From NCBI GenBank assembly GCA_963773605.1, contig CAVZBT010000007.1:62001-126000 (forward strand): 64,000 nt of DNA, in the 5' to 3' direction. Shown here in pieces: positions 24,895 through 33,687 of this stretch. This DNA comes from CAVZBT01 sp963773605. Lineage in GTDB: Bacteria > Acidobacteriota > UBA6911. A program made the translations under genes and the position numbers. The notes below the pieces were generated by a model. It saw only the letters and a list, made by a program, of their open reading frames with translations. It had not been told where the DNA came from and ran no database searches. Position 1 is the first letter of the stretch, and each line of letters begins with the position of its first letter.

Positions 24895-26625
24895 CTAGGT
24901 GAATCTCCGCAGTTCTTCAATTCGGGCTTCGAGCTGTTCGGGTGGGATGTCGCGGAAGCGCGCGGGGAGGAAACGACTGTCGGTGCACTCGCGCACCGCG
25001 ACCAGGTCCATGTACTCCAGCTTGCGCGTGTGCGCACTCGGGCGCACCTCCCGGAAAACATCGGCCAGCGTCTGCTTCAGTGGCGGGCGCGGCTCGGCCG
25101 CCAGCTCGTGCAGGCGCAACGCCCGGACCAGCACGCCTTCGATCTCGTTGCCACCCAGGGCGGCGTTCCCGCTGAGGTCCGGCAGGTCCTGCTCCGCCAG
25201 GGGGAACTTGAGCTTGCGCGCGACCGAAAGCAGCAGCGCCCGCATCTCCTCCGGGGAATCGGGCGGGAAGAGGGGGATGTGGACATCGAGGCGGCCCTGG
25301 CGTTTCAGATCGACCTCGAGCAGGTCGGGGCGGGAGGTCGCAAACACCCAGAGGATCCGGCCCCGGTTGCGCGTGTCGGACATCTCCTTGGCCAGCATCG
25401 AGTAGACGCGGCCCGAGAGGCCGCTGTCGGAGTCTCCCCCACCGCGCTTGCCGGCGGCCTGGTCGGCCTCGTCCACAAAGACGACCACCTGCCCGAGCGC
25501 CCTCAGCACGGAAAAGATCTTCTCGAGGTTAGACTCGGTCGCCCCGACCCAGCGGTCGCGGAAGTTCTTGAACACGACGCAGGGTATGCCCAGTTCCCCG
25601 GCCCAGCACTGAACCAGGAAGGTCTTGCCGGTGCCGATCCGGCCCGTGATGAGGTAGCCCATCGGCAAGGCGTGCAGTGTGCCGCGCCGCAGCAACTCCG
25701 CGTCGTCTCGCAGCCACGACTTCACCGCCTCGGAGCCGGCGACGTTGTCCAGGGTGAAGGGGGACTCCAGGAATTCCAGCAGGTCCTGGCACTCTCTCTC
25801 GATCTGCTCCTTTTTCATCCGGGACAGCCACGCGGAGGAAACGGTGCGGCCGTTTTTCAGCGCCATGGAGAGTACGGTGCGCGCCCCGACCCGGCTCAGC
25901 CCCGTCAGCCGGCGTCCGAGAACGTCCATCGGAACCTCACACTTGGACGGCAGTTCGGGCAGCGTCGTCGCGACCAGTCCCTGGAGATACAGGCACATGT
26001 CCTGCTCATCCGGCAGCGGGATCCGCAGGGTGCGCGCGTGCGGGTTCTGCACCACCAGTTCGTTCAGATCGTGCAGCCCCTCGGTCAGCAGCACGGTGAC
26101 GATGTTCGACTGCAGGATGGCGGGGTCGTTGGCCCAGCCCAGCACCTTCACCACGTTGGCGCTGAACGGCCCCCCGAGCTGGATCGGGTCGCCGCGCGGC
26201 ACCACGAACTCGGCGAAATCGATGATCACGGCGATCCGGCGCGACCCGGCGTCGCGCCCGCGCAGCGACTGGAGATTCAGGGTGCGGAGCAGGTACCGGT
26301 CGATCAGCTCCATCGCGGGACCCGGCTCGCGCGTCTGTCCGATCGTGAACGCCTGGTCTCCGAGGGCCTGCTTGAGCCAGTCCGCCCAGTCCTCGGCGCC
26401 CCGGGTCGCGCGGATGCCCTTGCCCCGGTCGTACTGCAGGACCATGTCGTATTTGTCGAACATCACCTCTTCGAGAAAGGACTTCAGGGAGAGCAGCCTC
26501 GGGCCCGTCTGGCCGGCGGCGGGGACGACGTCGAATATGTTTCCGTGGACCACGAACTGGGCCACCGATCCTGACTTGAACAGGTCACGCATTTCGGCTG
26601 CCCAAGACGGCAGTTCAGGGGTCAT
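24895..26625 (-). CDS. Ycf46-like AAA ATPase with a degenerate first and an active second AAA domain
   Basis: A 576-residue cytoplasmic ATPase. The second AAA domain has a full set: Walker A GRIGTGKT at 328-335, Walker B VVFVDEAD at about 381-388, sensor-1 ATSRPD at 429-434 and an arginine-finger segment KRQGRLDVHIPLF at about 441. The first half (VVHGNIFDVV, VIIDFAEFVVPRGD, VTVLLTEGLHDLN) reads like an AAA domain that lost its P-loop, as in Ycf46-type proteins. A C-terminal helical region (EGVLVRALRLHEL) completes it. A remodelling role on PspA or on the membrane transporter encoded here is inferred from context. The gap to the upstream membrane coiled-coil gene is 32 bases. Confidence 0.87.
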   Translation of the reverse strand: MTPELPSWAAEMRDLFKSGSVAQFVVHGNIFDVVPAAGQTGPRLLSLKSFLEEVMFDKYDMVLQYDRGKGIRATRGAEDWADWLKQALGDQAFTIGQTREPGPAMELIDRYLLRTLNLQSLRGRDAGSRRIAVIIDFAEFVVPRGDPIQLGGPFSANVVKVLGWANDPAILQSNIVTVLLTEGLHDLNELVVQNPHARTLRIPLPDEQDMCLYLQGLVATTLPELPSKCEVPMDVLGRRLTGLSRVGARTVLSMALKNGRTVSSAWLSRMKKEQIERECQDLLEFLESPFTLDNVAGSEAVKSWLRDDAELLRRGTLHALPMGYLITGRIGTGKTFLVQCWAGELGIPCVVFKNFRDRWVGATESNLEKIFSVLRALGQVVVFVDEADQAAGKRGGGDSDSGLSGRVYSMLAKEMSDTRNRGRILWVFATSRPDLLEVDLKRQGRLDVHIPLFPPDSPEEMRALLLSVARKLKFPLAEQDLPDLSGNAALGGNEIEGVLVRALRLHELAAEPRPPLKQTLADVFREVRPSAHTRKLEYMDLVAVRECTDSRFLPARFRDIPPEQLEARIEELRRFT

Positions 26626-26657
26626 GCGATCTCCGCGGTAGTATCGCCGCTACGGCA

Positions 26658-27518
26658 CTACTGGGATTCCGAGGCGGGGACGTTGACCGATAACGGGGGA
26701 GGCTCGGCCAGCAGGTCCTCCACGGCGCCGTAGATCTGCTGCTGCTCTTTCATCCACTCGGTGGTCCCCCCGAGTGTCGTCGTGATCTGGTCTATGCGCT
26801 GCGACAGGGTTTCCGGATCGGCAGCCACGACCGCCTGCTCGCGCACGAGCTCCACCTGGTCCTGGATCCTGGTCAGTTCCGCGTCCAGGAAGGCGAGCTT
26901 GTCGTGCGCCTCCTGCCTCTTCTGGAGGCGCTGCTGCAGGATCTCCGTCTGGCCGGTCAGGCTGCGACGCAGTTCCTCTCCCATCTTCTCGTCCTTCAGG
27001 CGGCTCTCCAGGTCCGCGATGCGCTGCCGCAGACGCTCCGAATCCTCCTGAGTGTCATTCGCGTTGCGCACGACACGGTCCACGGCCTGCCGGGCGAGGA
27101 GCAGGCGAAGGTAAACCCAGAGCAGCCGGCCCAAGCCCTGCCCCTGCGCATCGATGCCCGAGGCCGGAGCGTTGAGCCGGTACTGCTGTTCGAGGATTGC
27201 GCGGCAGCGCACTTCGAGCTCCCGGTATCGCCGCTGGCCGTCGGCCCCCAGCTGGGTCACAAGCTGGTCGACCCGCTGCTGCCACGCGCGCCGCTCTTTC
27301 CACCGCATCGTGGCATCGACGTAGCGCTGGAAACGGTTGTTCGTCGAGAGGGTGCCGAGGTAGGCCAACTCGAGGCCCAGGCCCATCACCCAGAATCCCG
27401 GGCTGACCAGCCCCAGCAGGATAAAGGCGCCGATGCCGACCCAGTTGGGCGGCACGAACATGCCGATGGGGCGGGCGTGGAAAGCTTCCCGTACGTAATC
27501 CGAGAATCCCGGTTTCAT
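26658..27518 (-). CDS. membrane-anchored coiled-coil protein of the PspA/AAA module
   Basis: A 286-residue protein of unrecognised family. Residues 20-57 hold a hydrophobic hairpin (FVPPNWVGIGAFILLGL, PGFWVMGLGLELAYLG), probably two membrane helices, after which about 225 residues are almost all charged helix and coiled coil (WKERRAWQQRVDQLVTQLG; LRQRIADLESRLKDEKMGEE; LTRIQDQVELVREQ). Both ends are therefore expected in the cytoplasm. Its start overlaps the ABC ATPase stop by four bases (ATGA at 27515-27518). It could recruit PspA or the AAA ATPase to the membrane; this is inferred from topology and gene order only. Confidence 0.78.
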   Translation of the reverse strand: MKPGFSDYVREAFHARPIGMFVPPNWVGIGAFILLGLVSPGFWVMGLGLELAYLGTLSTNNRFQRYVDATMRWKERRAWQQRVDQLVTQLGADGQRRYRELEVRCRAILEQQYRLNAPASGIDAQGQGLGRLLWVYLRLLLARQAVDRVVRNANDTQEDSERLRQRIADLESRLKDEKMGEELRRSLTGQTEILQQRLQKRQEAHDKLAFLDAELTRIQDQVELVREQAVVAADPETLSQRIDQITTTLGGTTEWMKEQQQIYGAVEDLLAEPPPLSVNVPASESQ

Positions 27519-28378
27519 AGGCCGACCTGGGGGGCCGCCGCGCCGGGGCCCGCCGGGGACGCCGCCGTTTCGGAGACGCGGCGGAAAGCCTCCGTGACGA
27601 CGGACACCGCGTTCTTGAATTCCGGCCGCTCCTGCGCCACGAGCGGAGGGATCTCAACACTGCGCGGGATAGATTCGCAAATATCATAAGCGATCTGCCC
27701 CGGGGCGTGGGTAAATATCCACACCCGCTCCCCCAGGTAGACCGCCTCGGTAACGCTGTGGGTCACGCACAGAATCGTCGGGTGCACCCGGTGCCACAAC
27801 CGCACGACCAGTTCCTGCATCTCGAGGCGGGTCGGTTCATCCAGCGCAGAGAACGGTTCGTCCATGAGGAGGATCTGCGGTTCCATGGCGAGCGAGCGCG
27901 CGATCGCAACCCGCTGCTGCTGCCCCCCGGACAGCTGGTGGGGGTATTTCGGCATGTGATCGGCCAGCCCAACCTGCTCCAGCAGTTCCTCGACACGAGT
28001 TTGGCGACCCGCATCATCCAGCGGCATCTCGTGGCGGTTGATGTTCAGCCCGAACATGACGTTTTGAAATACCGTCAGATGGGGGAAGGAGCTGTACTGC
28101 TGGAAGATCATGCCCCGGTCGCGGCCCGGGCCCTGGACCGGCTTTCCGTTGACGAGCACGTCCCCGTCAGTCGGCTGCAGGAATCCGGCGATGAGGTTCA
28201 GCAGGGTGCTCTTGCCGCAGCCCGACGGTCCGATCATGGTGATGAATTCGCCGTGGTCCGGGATGTCCGGAACCGTCACGGAGATGTCGTTCAAGGCGAC
28301 CGACGGACCGAAGCGGACGCTGACGCTGCGGAACTCGATCACGGGTGGGAGCGGGCGCGCATCGGTTTTGCTGGTCAT
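27515..28378 (-). CDS. ABC transporter ATP-binding protein, NitT/TauT type
   Basis: A 287-residue nucleotide-binding subunit with all motifs: Walker A GPSGCGKST (about residue 50), Q-loop FQQYSSFPHLTVF, signature LSGGQQQR, Walker B ILLMDEPFSALD and switch His in VTHSVTEA. The class is that of nitrate, sulfonate and taurine importers (TauB/SsuB/NrtD). A C-terminal extension of about 40 residues (ESIPRSVEIPPLVAQERPEF) resembles a small extra domain. Start and stop both overlap neighbours by four bases (ATGA with the permease gene and with the coiled-coil gene), showing tight coupling. Confidence 0.93.
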   Translation of the reverse strand: MTSKTDARPLPPVIEFRSVSVRFGPSVALNDISVTVPDIPDHGEFITMIGPSGCGKSTLLNLIAGFLQPTDGDVLVNGKPVQGPGRDRGMIFQQYSSFPHLTVFQNVMFGLNINRHEMPLDDAGRQTRVEELLEQVGLADHMPKYPHQLSGGQQQRVAIARSLAMEPQILLMDEPFSALDEPTRLEMQELVVRLWHRVHPTILCVTHSVTEAVYLGERVWIFTHAPGQIAYDICESIPRSVEIPPLVAQERPEFKNAVSVVTEAFRRVSETAASPAGPGAAAPQVGL

Positions 28379-29199
28379 CTTCGGTCCCTTCGGTACGGGA
28401 ACAGCACGTTCCCCAGGCGCGCCCACCCGAGATCCGCAACCCAGGCGATCAGGGTGATGATGACGATGACGAGGTACACCCGTCCGGACATGGCGCGCCG
28501 CCGCGCGGTGTCGATGAGATCGCCGAGGCCCCCGGCCTTGACGACCACTTCGGCCAGAACCAGGTAGGTCCACCCGACCCCGAACGCCAGCCGCATCGAG
28601 TGCCAGATGTCCGGCAACGCGATAGGCACGAGGACACGGCGGATCAGCTGCCATCGCCCCGCTCCGAGGGTGTGTGCCGTGCGCAGATAGACGTCCGGAA
28701 CGGCGTCAATGGCGTTGACCACGGCAGGCAGCAGGAAAATACCGAAGGCCAAAGCCAGAAACACCACCTTTTGGATTTCGTCGAGGCCGAACCACGACAT
28801 GGTCAGGGGGACCAGCGTGGCGATCGGGATATATCCGCTGGCGGTCATCAGCGGACTGAAGGTGACCCGCACGCTTCCGAAAGCGCCCATGACGATCCCG
28901 AGCGGAAGGACCACGGCGAGGGCCACGAGAAAGCCGAGCCCGACGCGGCGCAGGCTGATGAGGGTGTGGTCAAACAGGCCCCGGTTATCCTGATCGCTGC
29001 TGCCCACCAGATCCTTCAAGCTGTCGATCACCTCCGCTGGACTGGGCAGAATCGTGGGGCCGAGCACGCGCGCATCGGGCGCCCCCCGGGTGGCGCACCA
29101 CCAAAGCGCCAGGAGGGCGAGGATGGGCACGAGGCCGAGCGCCAGCGCCGCACCACGGGGCACGCGGCCGCGTATCGCCACAGACCATCTCGGGATCAT
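28375..29199 (-). CDS. ABC transporter permease, NitT/TauT type (first gene of the module)
   Basis: A 274-residue binding-protein-dependent permease with about six membrane helices (LALGLVPILALLALWW; VGLGFLVALAVVLPLGIVMG; VVFLALAFGIFLLPAVV) and the EAA cytoplasmic loop that docks the ATPase (TAHTLGAGRWQLIRRVLVP). It pairs with the ATPase overlapping its 3' end and presumably with the OmpA-fused binding protein encoded 5 kb downstream in the same run. No Shine-Dalgarno sequence is visible before ATG 29199, and a possible promoter ends right at the start codon. Confidence 0.92.
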   Translation of the reverse strand: MIPRWSVAIRGRVPRGAALALGLVPILALLALWWCATRGAPDARVLGPTILPSPAEVIDSLKDLVGSSDQDNRGLFDHTLISLRRVGLGFLVALAVVLPLGIVMGAFGSVRVTFSPLMTASGYIPIATLVPLTMSWFGLDEIQKVVFLALAFGIFLLPAVVNAIDAVPDVYLRTAHTLGAGRWQLIRRVLVPIALPDIWHSMRLAFGVGWTYLVLAEVVVKAGGLGDLIDTARRRAMSGRVYLVIVIITLIAWVADLGWARLGNVLFPYRRDRR

Positions 29200-29206
29200 G
29201 GGAGAG

Positions 29207-29235
29207 ACATTAAGCAAGTACAACTCCGGTGTCAA
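29207..29235 (-). promoter_or_regulatory. possible promoter of the PspA/AAA/ABC module
   Basis: On the minus strand TTGACA (29235-29230) is followed after 17 bases by TAATGT (29212-29207). The -35 is a perfect consensus, the -10 weak. Transcription would begin at about 29200, essentially at the ATG, implying a leaderless message, which agrees with the lack of a ribosome-binding site. Confidence 0.35.
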
Positions 29236-29381
29236 CAGCCGCGCCTCCCGGCGCGGCCGCGACCCTCTATACGCGGCAGGCCGGCGGTTTATTCGCACCC
29301 TGTCCGGAGTGTGGTGCGGCCAGGCGTACGGGGGGCGCCCGAACCCGGAGCCGGGCCATCGGCGCTGGGGTTGAACCGGGT

Positions 29382-30344
29382 TTACATGTTCACGGTCAGA
29401 TTGCGGAGTTCCGAGCTGATATCGCCCCGGCAGGACCCGGAACCCATAACCACCTGGTTGCGCCCCGTGGCCTTGGCACGATACAGGGCGGCGTCGGCCA
29501 CCCGGATCAGACCGTTCACGTCGGCCGCGTCGTCGAGCGATCCGCAGACCACGCCGGCGCTGATCGTGACCCGGACTTCTCCTTCGGGCAGAACGACCGG
29601 TTCGCACATGACGGAGGCGCGCACGCGTTCCGCGTTGCTCACGGCGTCGTCTGCATCGCATCCCGGCATGAGGATGAGGAACTCCTCTCCCCCGTAGCGC
29701 CCGATCATGTCGTAGCGCCGCACGGCGCGGCGCAGGCGACGGGCAATTTCGATGAGAACGACGTCGCCGGTGAGATGGCCGTAGGTATCGTTGATGACTT
29801 TGAAGTGGTCGACGTCGGCGATGATGACACCGAGCGGCGAGCGGTCGCGGCCGGCGCGGTCGAGTTCGCGGCGCAGTTGCTCCAGTATCTCGACGCGGCT
29901 GAAGAGGCCGGTGAGGCTGTCGTGAGAGACCATGTAGCGCAGCGATTCGCGGGTGGCCAGCAGCTGCGCCTGCAGCTCGATGATGCGGCGCCCGGCGTTG
30001 AGCCGCATGCGCAGCTCCTGCGGGTCGAACGGCTTCGAGATGTAGTCGTCTGCGCCTGCCCCCATGCCGTGGATGATGTCGGCTTTCTGGGTTTTCGAGG
30101 TCAGCAGCATGATGTAACGGTACGGTTCGCCCAGATGCTCCCTGACTTTGCGGCAGACGTCGATCCCATCCATGCCCGGCATGATCCAATCGAGGATGGC
30201 CAGCTCCGGGCCGTTCCCGGCCCGCAGCACTTCCCAGGCTTCCTCCCCGTCGCAGGCGGTCACGACCTCGTAACCCCAGCGCACGAGCGTCTCCTTGAGA
30301 ATGTGCCGGGAGATCTCGTCATCTTCCGCAAGCAGCACTTTCAA
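29382..30344 (-). CDS. response regulator with GGDEF (diguanylate cyclase) output
   Basis: A 320-residue REC-GGDEF protein. The receiver has acidic residues EDD at 7-9, phospho-acceptor Asp 52 (LAILDWIMPGMDG) and Lys 104 (YISKPFD). The cyclase domain has the active-site signature GGEEF at 218-222 and an inhibitory c-di-GMP site RRYD at 209-212, five residues ahead, so it should be an active, feedback-controlled diguanylate cyclase. The start codon is TTG at 30344, whose last two bases are shared with the kinase stop (TTGA); a GTG six bases in is an alternative. Overlap with the kinase gene marks them as a two-component pair. Confidence 0.92.
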   Translation of the reverse strand: MKVLLAEDDEISRHILKETLVRWGYEVVTACDGEEAWEVLRAGNGPELAILDWIMPGMDGIDVCRKVREHLGEPYRYIMLLTSKTQKADIIHGMGAGADDYISKPFDPQELRMRLNAGRRIIELQAQLLATRESLRYMVSHDSLTGLFSRVEILEQLRRELDRAGRDRSPLGVIIADVDHFKVINDTYGHLTGDVVLIEIARRLRRAVRRYDMIGRYGGEEFLILMPGCDADDAVSNAERVRASVMCEPVVLPEGEVRVTISAGVVCGSLDDAADVNGLIRVADAALYRAKATGRNQVVMGSGSCRGDISSELRNLTVNM

Positions 30345-33300
30345 GCCAGCATCCCCTGCCCGAGCTCTTCCGCCACGGGCATGAACCGTTTGATCTCGGA
30401 CTCCAGGTCGGCGAAGGCCTGGCGTGCGTCGTCCTGAAGCCGCTCCCGACCCGCCGCCTCCAGCCTTGCCGCGGCATCCACCGCGGCGCGGGCGCCGAAG
30501 TTCGCAATGCTCCCTTTAACCGAATGGGCGGTGCGTTCGAGGAGCGCGAACTCCTCGTGTTCGATGGCTTCCCGGAGTTGCTGAAGCAGGCCGTCGGCTT
30601 TCTCCCGGAACAGCCCGAGCGCCTTCAGGAGAAACTCGCCGTCGTTGCCGAACCGGGCCACGACCTCGTCGAGGTTGACGATGTCACGCGCGAGCGACGC
30701 CGCATCATCTTCACACGCTGAGGTCGGTACGACGATGTCCTGCGCGATCCCCTCGATGGTCTGCAGCAGTTCGGCCGGGTGCACCGGCTTGGACAAATAC
30801 CGGTCCATCCCGGCCGCAAGACAACGCTCCCGGTCCCCTTTCATCGTGTGGGCGGTCATCGCGATGACGGGCAGACGCGCGAGAGCGGGGTCCTCGAGCT
30901 TCCGGATGGCAGCGGTCGCCTCGAAACCGTCCATGACCGGCATCTGCACGTCCATCAGGACGACGTCGAACCGCCCCCGCTTCAGAGCCTCGACGGCGAG
31001 CTGCCCGTTGGCGACGACGACGGGTTGATGCCCCCGTTTTTCCAGGACCCGGAAGACGATCTGCTGGTTGATGACGTTGTCTTCGGCGACGAGGATACGC
31101 AGGCAGTTCTGGGTGTTGGCCGCAGGAGTTTTGCCGACCGGTTCGAACAGGGGGCCGCTCGTTCCGGCCAACTCGGTGATGCAGTTCAGCAGATCCGACT
31201 GAACCACCGGCTTCTTCAGGAAGGCGTCGACGCCATAACTGCTGTATTCGCGCAGGGCGCCGAGGTTGGCCGACGTCATCAACAGGATGCGGAGTCGCCC
31301 CAGGCGCGGGTTCTGCCGGATGCGGCGCGCGAGCTCCAGCCCGTCCACTTCAGGCATCATGGTGTCGAGCAGCACGATCCTGAAGGGCTCCGGGGTGTCG
31401 AGTGCGGCCTCCAGCAGCTTCAGACCGGACGGGCCGTCCGCCGCCAGTTTCGGGCGCATCCCCCAATTGATGAGCATCGCCTGGAGGATCCTGCGATTGA
31501 CCTGGTTGTCGTCGACGACAAGCACGGGCAGCTCTTGCAGCTCCCGAGGGCTTACGGGCTTTTCGTACGACTCCGCCGCAACGTCGAAAACGGCGGTGAA
31601 GTGGAACTCGCTCCCGCTGCCCGGCTCGCTCTCCACCCAGATCTCGCCCCCCATCATCTCGACCAGTTTTGACGAGATCGTCAGCCCCAGTCCCGTGCCG
31701 CCGTACTTGCGCGTCATGGAGCCGTCGGCCTGCGAAAATGCCTTGAAGATGAGGCCCTGTTTCTCCGGCGGGATCCCGATGCCGGTGTCGGTGACGGCGA
31801 AGTGCAGCGCGACGCGGCCCTCGGAGCGCATCTCGGAGTCGATGTGGACGATGACGTCCCCGCGCTCGGTGAACTTGATCGCGTTGCCCACGAGGTTCAG
31901 GACCACCTGGCGCAGCCGGTACGGGTCGCCGATCAGGGTATCAGGGACCGTGGGGAGCACGTTGCACGACAGTTCGAGCCCTTTCTGATGCGCCCGCATC
32001 GCGAGCATTTTGAGCGCAGTCCCCAGCGTGTCGCGCAGCCGGAATTGGACCGGGTCGAGTTCGAGCTTCCCCGCTTCGATCTTCGAGAAATCGAGGATGT
32101 CGTTGAGCAGCGAGAGCAGCGCGTCGGCGGAAAGCTTCACGGTTTGCATGTACTCACGCTGTTCCGGGTTCAGCGACGTGTCCAGCAGGAGTTCGGTCAT
32201 CCCGATGATGCCGTTCATCGGGGTGCGGATTTCGTGGCTCATGTTCGCCAGAAACTCGCTCTTGGCCCGGTTCGCCGATTCGGCCGCCTCTTTGGCCCTC
32301 CTCAGCTCCTCCGCCACCTGCTTTCTCTCGGTGATGTCCTCAACAAACCCTTCGAAGTAGAGCGGATTGCCGTTTTCGTCGACAACGGTGCGCGCCTTCT
32401 CCGAGGTCCATAGGACGGTCCCGTCCCGCCGGTACACCTGAGACTCGAAGCCGGTGATCGAACCCGTTTCCCTGATCCGGCGCACGAATTCCGCCCGTCG
32501 CCCCTTTTCGACATAGATCTGGCAGTTGACGTCGGGCAGGGTGCCGATGAGTTCCTCCGGCGATTCGTACCCATAGATCCCCGCCAGGGCCGAGTTGCAG
32601 GTGAGGAAGTGCCCGTCCAGGGTGGTCTGAAACACTCCCTCGACGGCGTTCTCGAAAATGGAGTGGTATTTGGCTTCGGCCTCGCGCAGAGCCTTTTCCG
32701 CATCTTTGCGGGCGGTCGCGTCACGGGCGATCCCCTGCACGGCCGTCGGGACTCCGTTGGCAAGGATCGCGCGCGTGCTCACTTCAAGCACGACGCGACG
32801 CCCGTCCCTGGCGCGGATCACAAGATCGCAGGTCGTGCCGAAATCCCGGCCAACCGTCGCTGTTACCATGGCGCGCGCCTTGTCGAGATCCTCGGGCGCG
32901 ACGATCTGGGAAATGTTCATACCCAGAGCCTCTTGCTTCGCATACCCGGTGATCCGCTCGATGGCACGATTGACGGAGGTGAGGTTTCCCTCCAGGTCGT
33001 GGGTGTAGATGATGTCGGTGGCATTGTCGAACAGGGAGGCATTCCGGGCCTCGTTTTCGCGGCGCACCTCTTCCCCCGCAATGCCGGCGGTGACGTCGCG
33101 GAAAATGCCCACGACACCCGTGATCCTTCCCTCGGCGTCGCGGACCGGGGCTTTCGTGTAAGAAACCCAGCCGCGACTTCCGTCCGGGCTAAGAAAAGGG
33201 ACCGTCCTGTCCGTCACGGGCACGCCGGTTTCCAGCACGCGCTGCTCCTCGGCAAATGAGGCCGCGGCCTGCTCGAGACCGAAATAATCGAAATCCGTCC

Positions 33301-33484
33301 TGCCGACCGGTTCCGCGGGGTCTGCAGCGCCGAGCGCGTCGGCGTACGAGCGGTTCGCCTTTGTGTAACGGGATTCCGGATCCTTGAAGCAGATGCCGTG
33401 AGAGACGTTGTCCATCAACGCCTGAAGCAACTCGGCGGCATCCAAACCATCGCCGGTGCCGTACGCATTCCTGTTCTCGGGCAT
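30341..33484 (-). CDS. hybrid histidine kinase: PAS repeats, HisKA, HATPase, two receivers, HPt
   Basis: About 1047 residues from ATG 33484. Three PAS/PAC sensor units fill roughly 15-395 (HGICFKDPESRYTKANRSY; IIYTHDLEGNLTSVNRAI; GVFQTTLDGHFLTCNSALA). Then HisKA with His 417 (MSHEIRTPMNGIIGM), HATPase (VGNAIKFTERG, DTGIGIPPEKQ, YGGTGLGLTIS), receiver 1 with Asp 707 (IVLLDTMMPEVDG), receiver 2 with Asp 845 (VVLMDVQMPVMDG) and an HPt domain with His 987 (TAHSVKGSIANFGA). No membrane helix is seen, so it senses cytoplasmic cues. The relay can end in the GGDEF regulator that overlaps its stop. In-frame starts also exist at 33508 and a TTG at 33583; ATG 33484 has GGAGG upstream. Confidence 0.92.
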   Translation of the reverse strand: MPENRNAYGTGDGLDAAELLQALMDNVSHGICFKDPESRYTKANRSYADALGAADPAEPVGRTDFDYFGLEQAAASFAEEQRVLETGVPVTDRTVPFLSPDGSRGWVSYTKAPVRDAEGRITGVVGIFRDVTAGIAGEEVRRENEARNASLFDNATDIIYTHDLEGNLTSVNRAIERITGYAKQEALGMNISQIVAPEDLDKARAMVTATVGRDFGTTCDLVIRARDGRRVVLEVSTRAILANGVPTAVQGIARDATARKDAEKALREAEAKYHSIFENAVEGVFQTTLDGHFLTCNSALAGIYGYESPEELIGTLPDVNCQIYVEKGRRAEFVRRIRETGSITGFESQVYRRDGTVLWTSEKARTVVDENGNPLYFEGFVEDITERKQVAEELRRAKEAAESANRAKSEFLANMSHEIRTPMNGIIGMTELLLDTSLNPEQREYMQTVKLSADALLSLLNDILDFSKIEAGKLELDPVQFRLRDTLGTALKMLAMRAHQKGLELSCNVLPTVPDTLIGDPYRLRQVVLNLVGNAIKFTERGDVIVHIDSEMRSEGRVALHFAVTDTGIGIPPEKQGLIFKAFSQADGSMTRKYGGTGLGLTISSKLVEMMGGEIWVESEPGSGSEFHFTAVFDVAAESYEKPVSPRELQELPVLVVDDNQVNRRILQAMLINWGMRPKLAADGPSGLKLLEAALDTPEPFRIVLLDTMMPEVDGLELARRIRQNPRLGRLRILLMTSANLGALREYSSYGVDAFLKKPVVQSDLLNCITELAGTSGPLFEPVGKTPAANTQNCLRILVAEDNVINQQIVFRVLEKRGHQPVVVANGQLAVEALKRGRFDVVLMDVQMPVMDGFEATAAIRKLEDPALARLPVIAMTAHTMKGDRERCLAAGMDRYLSKPVHPAELLQTIEGIAQDIVVPTSACEDDAASLARDIVNLDEVVARFGNDGEFLLKALGLFREKADGLLQQLREAIEHEEFALLERTAHSVKGSIANFGARAAVDAAARLEAAGRERLQDDARQAFADLESEIKRFMPVAEELGQGMLA

Positions 33485-33687
33485 ATGGAGAAGCGCCTCC
33501 GCCGGCATCACCTGCGTCGGTGTGCGATCGTCGGCAGAGCTGCCGGCCGCACTTCGGCGCAGGGACCTGACCCGGCCCGCCAAATTCAGGTCCAGACTGC
33601 CTTTTCGGCTTCCGGGGGGGATTCTCTTAGCCTAAAACGCCGCAAGCCTTCTGCCGAGCCTCGGTTGGCCCAATTCCATGGGCCCCG

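Noticed and set aside
25030..26574. 514-codon plus-strand open frame
   Set aside because: It is antisense to the AAA ATPase gene, whose Walker motifs are unmistakable; long antisense frames are expected at this GC content.
20736..29199. Anti-phage defence island
   Set aside because: There is no nuclease, toxin, phage sensor or integrase; PspA, OmpA, VWA and ABC parts point to envelope function.
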